This document shows, one piece after another, positions 1-8,455 of a DNA stretch of 26,213 nt. The translations under genes were made by a program, and so were the position numbers. The stretch covers positions 26,754 to 52,966 of the forward strand of contig DEBC01000038.1 of assembly GCA_002348365.1 (NCBI GenBank), given 5' to 3'. Source of the DNA: Alphaproteobacteria bacterium UBA2966. Lineage in GTDB: Bacteria; Pseudomonadota; Alphaproteobacteria; UBA2966. Each line of letters begins with the position of its first letter. Positions within the stretch are counted from its first letter, which is position 1. The notes beneath the pieces are model-generated. The model was given only the letters and a program-made list of their open reading frames with translations. It did no database searches and had not been told where the DNA came from.

Positions 1-201
1 CCGTCGAAGGGTAAGTGGCCGAAGTCGTCGTCTCATATCATGAACGCCAGGCACATCGGTCACACGGCCACGTGTTTGTAGTCCTGTCACGTGCTATGAA
101 CTAGGTCTCTTTGATCTGGGGCCGTTAGGCCGATTCGGGTTGTCCCGGTCGGTCACTCCACATGGTCCTGAACAGCCCTTCGAACGGACCAAAATCCTGC
201 G

Positions 202-843
202 ATGACAGCTCTTCTCGAACCGGATCGAGACTGCCTTTTCTGCCCCCGCCTCGTGACATTCCGAAATGAAAATCGGGCCCACGAACCCTCGTGGCACAAT
301 TCACCCGTCGGGTCATTTGGAGCCGCCGATGCGGAATTTCTAGTCGTTGGGCTGGCGCCAGGACTCCGCGGCGCCAACCGCACGGCACGCCCGTTCACCG
401 GCGATGCGGCAGGCACCCTCCTTTATCCCACATTGCAGGAGTTTGGCTGGGCCACCGGAACCTATACGGAAGATGGCAGCGACACGTTACAGCTGATCAA
501 TTGCCGTATCACAAATGCTGTGCGCTGTGTTCCCCCGCAAAATCGGCCGGTCGGCGCGGAGATACGCAATTGCCAGCAGTTCCTGAAATCGGAACTGGCG
601 AATATGCAAAAACTGCGAGTTATTCTTGCTTTGGGAACGGTGGCTCACAACGCCATTCTCGACGCGTTGGATATCCGCAGGCGCTCACACCCGTTCAAGC
701 ACGCTCAATTTCATGAGCTGCCTGAGGCACCGACACTCGTCGACAGCTACCACTGCTCCCGTTACAACGTGAACACCGGACGTCTGACGGAGCAAATGTT
801 TCATGACGTGTTCGGAGCCGTGAAAAGCTACTTCAAAAATTGA
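202..843 (+). CDS. Uracil-DNA glycosylase, family 4/5 iron-sulfur type (UDGb-like)
   Basis: This 213-residue protein should excise uracil (and possibly other deaminated bases) from DNA as the first step of base excision repair in the cytoplasm. Motif A lies at residues 50-68 (GLAPGLRGANRTARPFTGD). Its GLAP start followed by RT.R.FTGD is typical of family 5 (UDGb) enzymes, which lack the usual Asp/Asn of motif A. Motif B is HCSRYNVNTGRLT at 184-196, matching the family-5 HPSR.N..TGRLT pattern with Cys in place of Pro. Four cysteines fit a 4Fe-4S cluster: C11 and C14 (CLFC), C109 and C124, the last two separated by 14 residues. Length is normal for the family. The ATG at 202 has no clear ribosome binding site, but no better start exists upstream of C11. 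It converges with smpB, with 33 bases between the stops. Confidence 0.88.
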   Translation: MTALLEPDRDCLFCPRLVTFRNENRAHEPSWHNSPVGSFGAADAEFLVVGLAPGLRGANRTARPFTGDAAGTLLYPTLQEFGWATGTYTEDGSDTLQLINCRITNAVRCVPPQNRPVGAEIRNCQQFLKSELANMQKLRVILALGTVAHNAILDALDIRRRSHPFKHAQFHELPEAPTLVDSYHCSRYNVNTGRLTEQMFHDVFGAVKSYFKN

Positions 844-876
844 ATCCGGCCCGAGCCCCTTGAAGCTCAGCGGGTA

Positions 877-1350
877 TCAGCCCCTGTCCCGCATGATCCG
901 CGCTTTCTGACGGCTCCAGTCTCTGTCGCGTTCAGCTGCTCGCTTGTCGTACTTGCGCTTGCCATGCGCTAGCCCCAGTTCGACCTTGGCCCGCCCCTTT
1001 TCGTTGAAATAGAGCGACAACGGAACGAGCGTCATCCCTTCCCGTTGGATGGCGCCGAACAGGCGTTTGATCTCGCGTTTGTGCAGCAGCAGTTTTCGGG
1101 GCCTGCGCGGCTCGTGATTCTGACGATTGGCCGGCGCGTATTCGGGGATGTGGGCGTTGATCAGGTAAATCTCGCCCTTGCGCTCCGTCGCGTAAGCCTC
1201 GTTGATGCTTCCGCGTCCAGCCCGCATGCTCTTCACTTCGGAACCCTGCAGAACGATCCCGGCTTCGAAGGTCTCATCAATGAAGTAGTTGCGGCGGGCC
1301 TTTCTGTTGACGGCAACCGTCCGCCCTCCTCCGCCCGCCGAACGTGCCAT
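877..1350 (-). CDS. smpB: SsrA-binding protein SmpB
   Basis: SmpB binds tmRNA and delivers it to stalled ribosomes for trans-translation. The 157-residue product has the expected order. A short basic N-terminus leads into VNRKARRNYFIDETFEAGI, the first strand of the OB-like barrel. The core GSEVKSMRAGRGSINEAYA and the Y.PANR.NHEPRRPRKLLLHK segment contact tmRNA. The C-terminal tail is basic, from GKRKYDKRAAERDRDW to the end, and in the family this tail occupies the empty mRNA channel. Length is typical. The start lies only 4 bases downstream of the dapA stop on the same strand, so the two are very probably co-transcribed. No tmRNA gene was recognised in the window. Confidence 0.97.
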   Translation of the reverse strand: MARSAGGGGRTVAVNRKARRNYFIDETFEAGIVLQGSEVKSMRAGRGSINEAYATERKGEIYLINAHIPEYAPANRQNHEPRRPRKLLLHKREIKRLFGAIQREGMTLVPLSLYFNEKGRAKVELGLAHGKRKYDKRAAERDRDWSRQKARIMRDRG

Positions 1351-1354
1351 CCCG

Positions 1355-2230
1355 TCAGTTGAGCAATCCGGCCGCCCTCATGGCGGTTTTCACGGACTCT
1401 TTCGTCTTGTCGGATACTTCGACAAGCGGAAGACGCAACTCGTCTGAGCACAAATCCAGGAGGCTGGCGCCATACTTCACTGGCGCCGGACTGGTTTCGA
1501 GGAACAACGCCGTGTGAAGCGGCATCAAACGATCCTGATATTCGAGCGCAGTCCCAAAATCACCCGCCAGACATGCAGACTGGAATTCCGCACACGCGCG
1601 GGGAGCGACGTTCGCGGTCACCGAAATGCAACCGTGTCCACCGTGCGCCATCAATGCCAGTGCTGTTGCGTCTTCGCCAGACAATTGGATGAAGTCGGAG
1701 CCCATGAGCAGGCGTTGGCTGCTGACACGCGTTATGTCCGCAGTGGCATCCTTCACACCCACGACCTGGGGAAGTTCGGCGAGCCGGGTCATCGTGTCAT
1801 TGGACATATTGATGACCGAACGACCCGGGATGTTGTAAATGAACAACGGCAGGTCGACCGCATCCGCGATGACCTTGTAGTGGTGGAACAGGCCCTCCTG
1901 AGTCGGCTTGTTGTAGTACGGCGTCACGTGCAACGTGGCGTCCGCGCCAGCCTCTTTTGCGTGTTCGGTTAATTCGATAGCCTCTCGGGTGGAATTTGAG
2001 CCGGCTCCCGCTATGACGGGAACGCGTCCCGCCGCGGTTTCGATACAAATCTCGACGACACGTTTGTGCTCTTCATGACTCAGTGTCGGTGATTCACCAG
2101 TCGTCCCGCACGGCACCAAGCCATGCGTGCCCTCTTGAATGTGCCATTCAACGAGAGACTGAAATGCCTGTTCGTCAACCTCGCCATTTCGAAATGGCGT
2201 GATCAGCGCGACAAACGATCCCTGGAACAT
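1355..2230 (-). CDS. dapA: 4-hydroxy-tetrahydrodipicolinate synthase
   Basis: DapA condenses pyruvate with aspartate semialdehyde, the committed step of diaminopimelate and lysine synthesis, in the cytoplasm. The 291-residue protein is a full-length TIM barrel of the DapA/NAL superfamily. Visible catalytic residues are T43-T44 in CGTTGES, Y106 in TPYYNKP, Y132 in IYNIPGRS, and the Schiff-base lysine K160 in VGVKDAT. This is the same set, one residue offset, as in the E. coli enzyme. A strong ribosome binding site (AAGGAGA, complement of 2236-2242) precedes the ATG. It is the first gene of a dapA-smpB pair and diverges from the lytic transglycosylase gene, with about 180 bases between them. 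Confidence 0.97.
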   Translation of the reverse strand: MFQGSFVALITPFRNGEVDEQAFQSLVEWHIQEGTHGLVPCGTTGESPTLSHEEHKRVVEICIETAAGRVPVIAGAGSNSTREAIELTEHAKEAGADATLHVTPYYNKPTQEGLFHHYKVIADAVDLPLFIYNIPGRSVINMSNDTMTRLAELPQVVGVKDATADITRVSSQRLLMGSDFIQLSGEDATALALMAHGGHGCISVTANVAPRACAEFQSACLAGDFGTALEYQDRLMPLHTALFLETSPAPVKYGASLLDLCSDELRLPLVEVSDKTKESVKTAMRAAGLLN

Positions 2231-2408
2231 AATGTTCTCCTTCGCGCTCCTGAAGAATCGGGAAAATACCGGTGTTTGGCGCCCCCAGCAAGCAACTGAA
2301 CGGTCGAGCTTGTCGAGGGGCGAAACCCGGCGTTAGAATCTGGAGTCGGTTTTCATGCTCGGCTTGCGTCATTGAGGGCACGTTTCTTGGCTCGACGGGA
2401 CTGATCCG

Positions 2409-4424
2409 TTGCGAATTCGCCTGACGGTAATGGCAGTGATGGCCATTCTTGCCTGCCGGGATGCCACGGCCGTGGTGGAAGGTTTCGGGGTTCCAGGCGA
2501 GTTCCTCCCGGAAGCGACTTTGTCCGCTGAGGACAAGACACGGTACGTCGCCGCATTCAAGGCGGTCGATCGAAAGCAATGGCGCACCGCATTGAAGAAC
2601 GCTTCCCGCGCCCAGAGCAGGCTCGCGGACAAGGTCATTCGCTGGCTCTACCTCATCCAGCCCTCGCCCGCCGCGTCTTTCGAAGAGATCCGCGAATTCA
2701 TCACGGCGCATCCAAACTGGCCACGCCATAATTCACTGCGCCGAAACGCTGAATTTGCGCTATCGAGGGAAGCGGATGATCTCGTGGCGCTGAATTGGTT
2801 CAGGGAGAATCCACCAACCACCGGACAGGGCAAGATTCGATTGGCCGAGGCCTACCTTGCGCTGGGTCAAAATGAAGAAGCAACGAAGCTGATTCGCGAT
2901 GCCTGGATCAACGGGAAGTTTCCATCTCGCCAGGAACGTTCTGTATACCGCCGCCACCACAAAAAGCTGACCATCGAGGACCATGCCGCGCGCCTGGATC
3001 GGTTGCTCTGGGATCGACAGCGAAGCGGTGCTCGACGCATGCTCCACCGCGTTTCTTCCGACCACAAGGCACTGGGATTTGCCCGGCTGGCGTTGATCGA
3101 ATCTGCAGGCAACGTTGACTGGGCGATCCGTCAGGTCCCCATGCACCTGCGAAATCATCCGGGCTTGGTATATGAACGAGTTCGCTGGCGCCGCAAGAAA
3201 GGGTTCGATGACCGGGCAACGGAGCTCCTTGTCCCGGCCCTCGCAGTTCTTGGAAGACCCTCGGCCTGGTGGCCTGAACGGCATATCCTCGCGCGGAAGG
3301 CCTTGGCCAAGGGTGACGTGTCCCGCGCCTATGAGATCGCCCGCAATCACGGTCAGGACGACAGGGCGAAGCGGGCAGACGCGGAATGGCTGGCTGGTTG
3401 GATCGCGCTCCGATTCCTGAACGATGCTGAGGTCGCATTTTACCATTTCTACTGGGTCTACCAGGATGTGCGGTATCCAATCAGCGTGGCACGTGCGGCC
3501 TATTGGGCGGGCCGCGCTGCCAGCGCCATGGGTTTTGAGGCGACCGCGCAGGCCTGGTACAGCGAAGCGCGGAGACATCCCGCCGCATACTACGGTCAGC
3601 TTGCGACGCTCGAACTCACCTCTCCCACGACACTCAGCCTCCAGGACACCCTGCGACCGACAGCGCACGAGGCGGCTCAGTTTCGGCAGCGTGAACTGGT
3701 TCGGGTGGTCCGGGTACTGGCTGAGCTCGGCCAATCTAAACACCTGCGACCCTTTATCATCCGCCTGGCGCGTTTGGCCCAATCGCCGGGCGAACACGAA
3801 CTGGTATCCGTTCTCGCGCAAAGCGTCGGGCGGCTCGATCTCGCAGTCGCTGCCGCCAAGGAAAGCAATCGCGCCGGCGTTCTCCTGCCACGACGCAGCT
3901 ATCCGATCATCGAGTTTCGCGAGATCGCAAAGGTAGAGACAGCCTTGTTGCTCGCTCTTGTGCGACAGGAAAGCCAGTTTGATCCCTCTGCGATCAGCCA
4001 TGCCGGCGCCCGCGGCCTCATGCAGTTGATGCCCCGTACGGCCCGTCTGGTCGCCCGTAAAGAGAAGTTGCGCTACAGCAAGCAACGTCTCAACCAAGAC
4101 GCGCACTACAATGCCCGGCTTGGTTCGGCTTACCTGTCCGGCCTTATAAGCAAATATGACGGATCGTATGTCCTGGCGTTGGCGGCGTACAACGCTGGCA
4201 CTCCGCGTGTGCGAGCCTGGATTCGCACCTATGGCGATCCCCGGGACCCGAACGTCGACGTTGTCGATTGGATCGAATTGATTCCGTTTTCTGAGACCCG
4301 TAACTATGTCCAGCGGGTATTGGAAGGACTTCAGGTTTACCGACAACGCCTCACAGATCTCAAGATCGAGCTGCAACTTGCCAAGGACCTGAACCGGGGC
4401 TCGAAATCCCGAGAGCCCGAGTGA
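2409..4424 (+). CDS. Soluble lytic murein transglycosylase (SLT family)
   Basis: This periplasmic enzyme should cleave the MurNAc-GlcNAc bond of peptidoglycan, leaving 1,6-anhydro ends. The N-terminus (RLTVMAVMAILACRDATA) looks like a short signal peptide. A long alpha-helical superhelix of repeats fills about residues 40-480, as in Slt70. The catalytic SLT domain covers about 505-650: ALLLALVRQESQFDP carries the catalytic glutamate E521, followed by SHAGARGLMQLMP, then LALAAYNAGTPRVRAW, then IPFSETRNYVQRVL. Length, 671 residues, is normal. The start is uncertain: the frame opens with TTG at 2409, while an ATG at 2430 would give a protein 7 residues shorter that still has a hydrophobic start. 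It is divergent from dapA, an arrangement I recall as frequent in alphaproteobacteria. Confidence 0.93.
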   Translation: MRIRLTVMAVMAILACRDATAVVEGFGVPGEFLPEATLSAEDKTRYVAAFKAVDRKQWRTALKNASRAQSRLADKVIRWLYLIQPSPAASFEEIREFITAHPNWPRHNSLRRNAEFALSREADDLVALNWFRENPPTTGQGKIRLAEAYLALGQNEEATKLIRDAWINGKFPSRQERSVYRRHHKKLTIEDHAARLDRLLWDRQRSGARRMLHRVSSDHKALGFARLALIESAGNVDWAIRQVPMHLRNHPGLVYERVRWRRKKGFDDRATELLVPALAVLGRPSAWWPERHILARKALAKGDVSRAYEIARNHGQDDRAKRADAEWLAGWIALRFLNDAEVAFYHFYWVYQDVRYPISVARAAYWAGRAASAMGFEATAQAWYSEARRHPAAYYGQLATLELTSPTTLSLQDTLRPTAHEAAQFRQRELVRVVRVLAELGQSKHLRPFIIRLARLAQSPGEHELVSVLAQSVGRLDLAVAAAKESNRAGVLLPRRSYPIIEFREIAKVETALLLALVRQESQFDPSAISHAGARGLMQLMPRTARLVARKEKLRYSKQRLNQDAHYNARLGSAYLSGLISKYDGSYVLALAAYNAGTPRVRAWIRTYGDPRDPNVDVVDWIELIPFSETRNYVQRVLEGLQVYRQRLTDLKIELQLAKDLNRGSKSREPE

Positions 4425-4491
4425 GCAGGTCTGGGCTCGCCGCCCCTCAACCCATAGTATCTCCAATACTGGCAGGTAGGGTCCAATGAGC

Positions 4492-4498
4492 AGAAGGA
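4492..4498 (+). promoter_or_regulatory. Ribosome binding site deciding the dehalogenase start
   Basis: AGAAGGA sits directly against the ATG at 4499, which leaves no spacing, but lies 6 bases before the ATG at 4505. The second ATG is therefore the better start for the dehalogenase gene. Confidence 0.6.
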
Positions 4499-4504
4499 AT
4501 GGTT

Positions 4505-5194
4505 ATGTCCGCTGAAAGCTTCAATGACATAGGCGCCTGCGTGTTCGACGCATACGGAACCCTTTTTGACGTGAATGCCGCTGCTGCCCACTGCCAGGAG
4601 GAACTTGGCGATCGTTGGCAACCGCTGGCTGAGATGTGGCGGCTGAAACAACTTCAGTATACGTGGCTGCGCGGGCTCATGGGGCGGCACACAGATTTCT
4701 GGCAGGTCACCGGTGATGCGCTCGACTATGCAATGGAAAGCCTCGGCCTCAGTGACAACGCGCTACGTGAATGGCTGATGGACCTGTACCTTTCGCTGGA
4801 CGCGTATCCGGAAGTGAAGAATGTCCTCACGACCCTCAAGTCATCCGGCTTCAAGACGGCAATCCTCTCCAACGGCTCTCCTAAGATGCTGGACGCTGCA
4901 GTCGCCAACGCCGGTATCGGTGATGTGCTCGACGCCATTCTTACGGTCGAGGACGTCGGCGTGTTCAAGCCACATCCCTCGGTCTACCAGATGGGTGTCG
5001 AACACCTGGGTCTTCCGGCTGATCAAATGTCGTTTCAGTCGTCCAATGCGTGGGATGCCGCAGCCGCCTCTGCCTTCGGCTACCGGGTCGTGTGGATCAA
5101 TCGATTTGGTCAGGCACGCGAACGAATCCCGGAACCCCCTCACGCCGAGATCACCACGCTTGATGGGCTACCTGCCATTGTCGGCGCGGCGTAA
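4505..5194 (+). CDS. Haloacid dehalogenase, type II (HAD superfamily)
   Basis: This cytoplasmic HAD hydrolase belongs to the L-2-haloacid dehalogenase group, which replaces the halogen of 2-haloalkanoic acids with hydroxyl. Relatives with other or unknown substrates are common, so the substrate is not certain. The nucleophile motif is VFDAYGTLFDV (Asp15 counting from the ATG at 4505). Motif II is ILSNGSP, and the lysine region is FKPHPSVYQM. The group signature SSNAWDAAAASAFGYRVVWINR is present near the C-terminus. At 229 residues the length is typical. An in-frame ATG at 4499 would add two residues but lacks room for the ribosome binding site. The stop overlaps the start of the next gene (TAATG), so the two are translationally coupled. 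Confidence 0.9.
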   Translation: MSAESFNDIGACVFDAYGTLFDVNAAAAHCQEELGDRWQPLAEMWRLKQLQYTWLRGLMGRHTDFWQVTGDALDYAMESLGLSDNALREWLMDLYLSLDAYPEVKNVLTTLKSSGFKTAILSNGSPKMLDAAVANAGIGDVLDAILTVEDVGVFKPHPSVYQMGVEHLGLPADQMSFQSSNAWDAAAASAFGYRVVWINRFGQARERIPEPPHAEITTLDGLPAIVGAA

Positions 5195-6057
5195 TGGAGA
5201 CCGCTGAAGTCAAATTCACGTCTCGGTACCTTTCGGCCCAAGACGGGTTACGTCTGCACTATCGTGTGTATGGCGATGTCATATGGTCGAGCACCCCGAT
5301 CCTTTGCCTACCTGGATTGACGAGAAACGCCGCTGACATTCATGCTTTCGCATCTCGGCATGCTTCCGAACGGTGCGTTGTTGTCTTGGACTACCGCGGC
5401 CGAGGAGAGGCCGCCTTCGACCCCAACCCCCGGAACTGCCTGCCCGAGGTTTACGCTAACGACATCCTTCACTTGGCCGCAGCCGCAAACGTTTCATCCG
5501 CTATTGTGATCGGCACGTCTTTGGGCGGGTTGCTGGCCATGTCCCTGGCGGCTCAACGGCCCGGGATCCTCGCAGGTGTCGTCGTGAACGATATCGGGCC
5601 AGAGATCGACCCATCGGGTCTGGACAACATCCGAAAATATCTGGCGATGGACCTGCACCCAAGCTCTTGGGATGAAGCCGCGGACATGGTGAAACAAATC
5701 TCACTGTCCGCGGCGCCAGATTTCACCGAGAACCAATGGCTGGACCTGGCACGCAGAAGTTTTAGGCAGGACGATACAGGTGCGATTCGGCTCGACTTCG
5801 ATCCCGCTCTCGCCACTACATTCTTGGACAGCGAACCGGTACCCGAATTGTGGCCGCTCTTTGGCGGCTTGAAGCATATCCCTACCCTTGCAATTCGCGG
5901 GGCCCTGTCAGACGTGCTGTCTCAGCAAACTTTTGAAAAGATGGCGGAGGCCAAGCCCGACCTGATTCAGGTAACAGTCCCCAACCGCGGACATGTCCCA
6001 TGGCTCGACGAATCGGAGGCCAAGACTGCGGTCGACAAGTTTATCGCCGGTCTTTAG
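5194..6057 (+). CDS. Alpha/beta-fold hydrolase
   Basis: This 287-residue protein is a single-domain alpha/beta hydrolase, presumably cytoplasmic because no signal peptide is seen. The oxyanion region is CLPGLTRNAAD, followed by VVVLDYRGRGEA. The nucleophile elbow is GTSLGGLLAM, with Ser in G-T-S-L-G. The catalytic His is in NRGHVPWLDE near the C-terminus, and the acid is probably in the ALSDVL segment. The family includes esterases, C-C bond hydrolases and haloalkane dehalogenases, and the sequence alone does not fix the substrate. Its ATG shares one base with the dehalogenase stop, and the dehydratase follows after 12 bases, so it is the middle gene of a three-gene operon. Confidence 0.88.
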   Translation: METAEVKFTSRYLSAQDGLRLHYRVYGDVIWSSTPILCLPGLTRNAADIHAFASRHASERCVVVLDYRGRGEAAFDPNPRNCLPEVYANDILHLAAAANVSSAIVIGTSLGGLLAMSLAAQRPGILAGVVVNDIGPEIDPSGLDNIRKYLAMDLHPSSWDEAADMVKQISLSAAPDFTENQWLDLARRSFRQDDTGAIRLDFDPALATTFLDSEPVPELWPLFGGLKHIPTLAIRGALSDVLSQQTFEKMAEAKPDLIQVTVPNRGHVPWLDESEAKTAVDKFIAGL

Positions 6058-6069
6058 GACGACCCCATA

Positions 6070-7092
6070 ATGCAAAGCGACGAGTTGATCTTGCCGACCG
6101 TCGCGGACGTAGAATCCGCGGCACAGCGCATAGCCGATCACGCCTATTACACGCCAATGCTCGAATCACCACTTCTAAACCGACAACTGGGCGGCAGACT
6201 CCTGGTGAAAGCAGAAGTCGTGCAAAGGACGGGATCCTTCAAGTTTCGGGGCGCGTACAACAAGATCAGCCGCCTCACGGACACAGAAAGGGCGGCGAGC
6301 GTCGTCGCATTCTCGTCGGGTAACCATGCACAGGGTGTGGCACACGCCTCGCAACTGCAGGGCGTTCCGGCGACCATCGTCATGCCGGCAGACGCACCGA
6401 ACATCAAACTCACGAACACCCGAGCCTATGGCGCCAACGTCGTGACTTACAATCGCAACAACGAGGACCGCGAGAAGATCGGACGTGACATCGCCGACCG
6501 AACGGGCGCCGCACTAATAAAGCCCTTCGATGACCCCGACATCATTGCCGGTCAGGGCACGGTGGGGCTGGAAATCGTCGAACAACTGGCAGAACGCGGA
6601 CTTCGGCCGGACGCTGTTGTCGGCCCCGTGGGCGGCGGCGGTCTGATCGCCGGCATGGGTCTGGGCCTGGATTCGCGAGAGACTGGCATCCCTCTGTTCG
6701 GTGTGGAACCTGAAGAGTTTGATGATACGCGCCGCTCACTCCTGTCGGGCCGTCGCGAATCGAACCCACCGGGCCGCCAATCCATTTGTGATGCATTGCT
6801 TGCCGAGTCACCTGGTGAGGCGACCTTCGCGCTGAACCGAAGCCGCCTCGAAGATTGTCTTGTAGTGAGTGATGGAGATGCGCAGACCGCCATGGCGGCG
6901 GCGTTCACACACTTCAAAATTGTCGTGGAACCTGGTGGCGCTGTGGCCCTGGCAGCTGTTCTTTCAGGCCGGATATCCTGTCAGGATCGCTGTGTCGTGG
7001 TAGTGGCATCAGGCGGCAATGTGGACCCACAGACCTTCACCGCATCCATGGATTCCGTGGACTGGAGTGCACCACCACTCGCCACGACGTGA
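6070..7092 (+). CDS. Threonine/serine dehydratase (PLP, fold type II)
   Basis: This enzyme should deaminate L-threonine to 2-oxobutanoate or L-serine to pyruvate using pyridoxal phosphate. The PLP lysine is K58 in GSFKFRGAYNKI. SSGNHAQGVA (82-91) is the substrate loop, GPVGGGGLIAG (185-195) binds the phosphate, and VVASGGNVD near the C-terminus is the cofactor-ring site. The 340-residue protein lacks the C-terminal ACT-like regulatory domain of biosynthetic IlvA, so it resembles the catabolic or serine-racemase-like short forms and is unlikely to be feedback-inhibited by isoleucine. It is the last gene of the dehalogenase-hydrolase-dehydratase operon, and its stop is 4 bases from the converging stop of the next gene. 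Exact substrate preference (Thr, Ser, or hydroxy-aspartate) is open. Confidence 0.9.
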   Translation: MQSDELILPTVADVESAAQRIADHAYYTPMLESPLLNRQLGGRLLVKAEVVQRTGSFKFRGAYNKISRLTDTERAASVVAFSSGNHAQGVAHASQLQGVPATIVMPADAPNIKLTNTRAYGANVVTYNRNNEDREKIGRDIADRTGAALIKPFDDPDIIAGQGTVGLEIVEQLAERGLRPDAVVGPVGGGGLIAGMGLGLDSRETGIPLFGVEPEEFDDTRRSLLSGRRESNPPGRQSICDALLAESPGEATFALNRSRLEDCLVVSDGDAQTAMAAAFTHFKIVVEPGGAVALAAVLSGRISCQDRCVVVVASGGNVDPQTFTASMDSVDWSAPPLATT

Positions 7093-7096
7093 CTGA

Positions 7097-7552
7097 TCAG
7101 CCCTTGGCGCCGGTCTTGCAGAGAATATCCGTATAAACGCCGAAGATACTCCGCGTGCCGCTGGTTCGCCGTGACCAGGCAATCTTCATCTCCGATACGA
7201 TACCGGGACCCAGGATCGTGTCGACAACCTTTCTCAGCCGCCCCTCCGCCTCGGTGCGCTGCTCTTTCTTCTTCTTCTGTTCGATCGGGTGGTCATGAAG
7301 AACCAGCAGGAACTCATCCGCCAGGTGGAACCGCTTGTCGCAAATCGTTGGGCCGTGCTTGAGATCTGCCAACTTCATGGTGATCTTGGCGAATTCATAG
7401 CCCTTGATCCGGCCGCGGCGGACAATGGGGACACTGAACGAGGTCAGACTGATCTCGTTGTCTTTGATTTCGCCGCCCTTTTACTTTTGCGCGTCCGCAG
7501 GTGCGGAAAGAAATGCCGCCAGGACGGCGCTCAACAAAGCAATACGCAACAC
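7097..7552 (-). pseudogene. Secreted protein of unknown function, interrupted by an in-frame TAA
   Basis: Read from a GTG at 7552 on the minus strand, the frame gives a clear signal peptide (LRIALLSAVLAAFLSAPADAQ), then a TAA stop at 7481-7483. It continues in the same frame for about 128 codons to a TGA at 7097. The downstream part looks coding: EIKDNEISLTSFSVPIVRRG, KGYEFAKITMKLADL, then a lysine-rich helix and GPGIVSEMKIAW. The signal peptide and mature domain are in one frame with no frameshift, so a single substitution or read error at codon 24 explains the break. The next ATG, at 7378, would give a 93-residue protein without a signal peptide and is unlikely to be functional. I do not recognise the family. 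The mature part is about 125 residues with no membrane segment. It is downstream of the TVP38-type gene, on the same strand. Confidence 0.7.
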
Positions 7553-7658
7553 GGCGCTTTCCCGGTTTCTTAACGCTGTACGCGTAACACCACATATATA
7601 GGTGCGAAAACCGGCTCTCGACAAGGCTCATCCTTGGCAACGGCCGGAGCCGCGCCGA

Positions 7659-8390
7659 TCAGGCCTGCCCGGATTTGAACCTCTTGTAGGCCACAGGCAG
7701 CAGTGCCAGGGCCGCGAGACCGACGAGTGCCAGAATGATTTCCGGTGTAAGGATGCCCGCGGCGGTGAACTCCTCGCCCGAATCGAAAAGGCTGTCGAGC
7801 CCGGCACCCACGGTAGCAAACACGAACGTCGCCGGGGTGATGCCGATGAACGTGGCCACGAAATAAGTTACCAGACGAACTCCGAGAAAGGCCGGGACCA
7901 GATTCACGACAAAAAACGGGAAAAGGGGAATCAGACGAAGAACAAGTAGATAGCTGAATGCATTGCGCTGGAATCCTGCCTCAAGCCGCCCAAGCCAGGG
8001 GCCGGCTCTCGCCCGAAGTGGCTCACCCAGGGCTGTCCGTGCAATGAGGAAAATGGTGGTCGCACCGACGGTTGCCGCGATGACGATGTAAGTCGTTCCA
8101 ATGACATTACCGAACAGAAAGCCGCCGGTGATGGTCATTACCAGTCCGCCTGGTAGCGAAAATGCGATAGCCGCTGCGTACAGCACCATGAACGTGGCGG
8201 GTGCCAGAAAAGCATACTCATCGACCAGCGCCTGGAGGGCGGCACGATGTTCTCGCAAGGTCTCGATCGTCACATAGTCGTCGAGACCGAACAGGAAGAA
8301 CGCGATGAACCCGGCCACCAGGATCGCAACGAGAGCGACGCGCACCCCGACCCGGCTACCGCGGGATCCAGTGTTATCCAGACTGCTCAT
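7659..8390 (-). CDS. TVP38/TMEM64 family membrane protein (VTT domain)
   Basis: This is a 243-residue inner-membrane protein. After a basic N-terminus come a hydrophobic segment (ALVAILVAGFIAFFLFG), a soluble stretch, and then the VTT/SNARE-associated core. That core contains SLPGGLVMTITGGFLFG, a long helix ending in LIARTALG, LRLIPLFPFFVVNLVPAFLGV, and a last helix before the basic end VAYKRFKSG. The paired LPGG...GG.LFG and RL.P..PF...N motifs are the hallmarks of the family, which is related to DedA proteins and is thought to act in lipid or solute movement. The precise role is not known. It lies between two broken genes on the same strand but is itself intact. Confidence 0.88.
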   Translation of the reverse strand: MSSLDNTGSRGSRVGVRVALVAILVAGFIAFFLFGLDDYVTIETLREHRAALQALVDEYAFLAPATFMVLYAAAIAFSLPGGLVMTITGGFLFGNVIGTTYIVIAATVGATTIFLIARTALGEPLRARAGPWLGRLEAGFQRNAFSYLLVLRLIPLFPFFVVNLVPAFLGVRLVTYFVATFIGITPATFVFATVGAGLDSLFDSGEEFTAAGILTPEIILALVGLAALALLPVAYKRFKSGQA

Positions 8391-8455
8391 GTGACCAGAC
8401 TAGGGTGTCACAGGGTCCAGTCAATCGTCGATCCGGTCAATTTCATTTGAACGGA

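Noticed and set aside
69..93. Two CACGTG hexamers 19 bases apart in the first 200 bases
   Set aside because: Short palindromes are frequent by chance, and no promoter or regulator context supports them. The region otherwise shows no gene.
4413..4438. GAGCCC/GGGCTC hairpin at the transglycosylase stop
   Set aside because: It includes the stop codon and has no following T-run, so it is a poor intrinsic terminator.
2760..4466. 568-codon open frame on the minus strand
   Set aside because: It lies entirely antisense to the lytic transglycosylase and shows no recognisable domain. Long antisense frames are expected in high-GC DNA.
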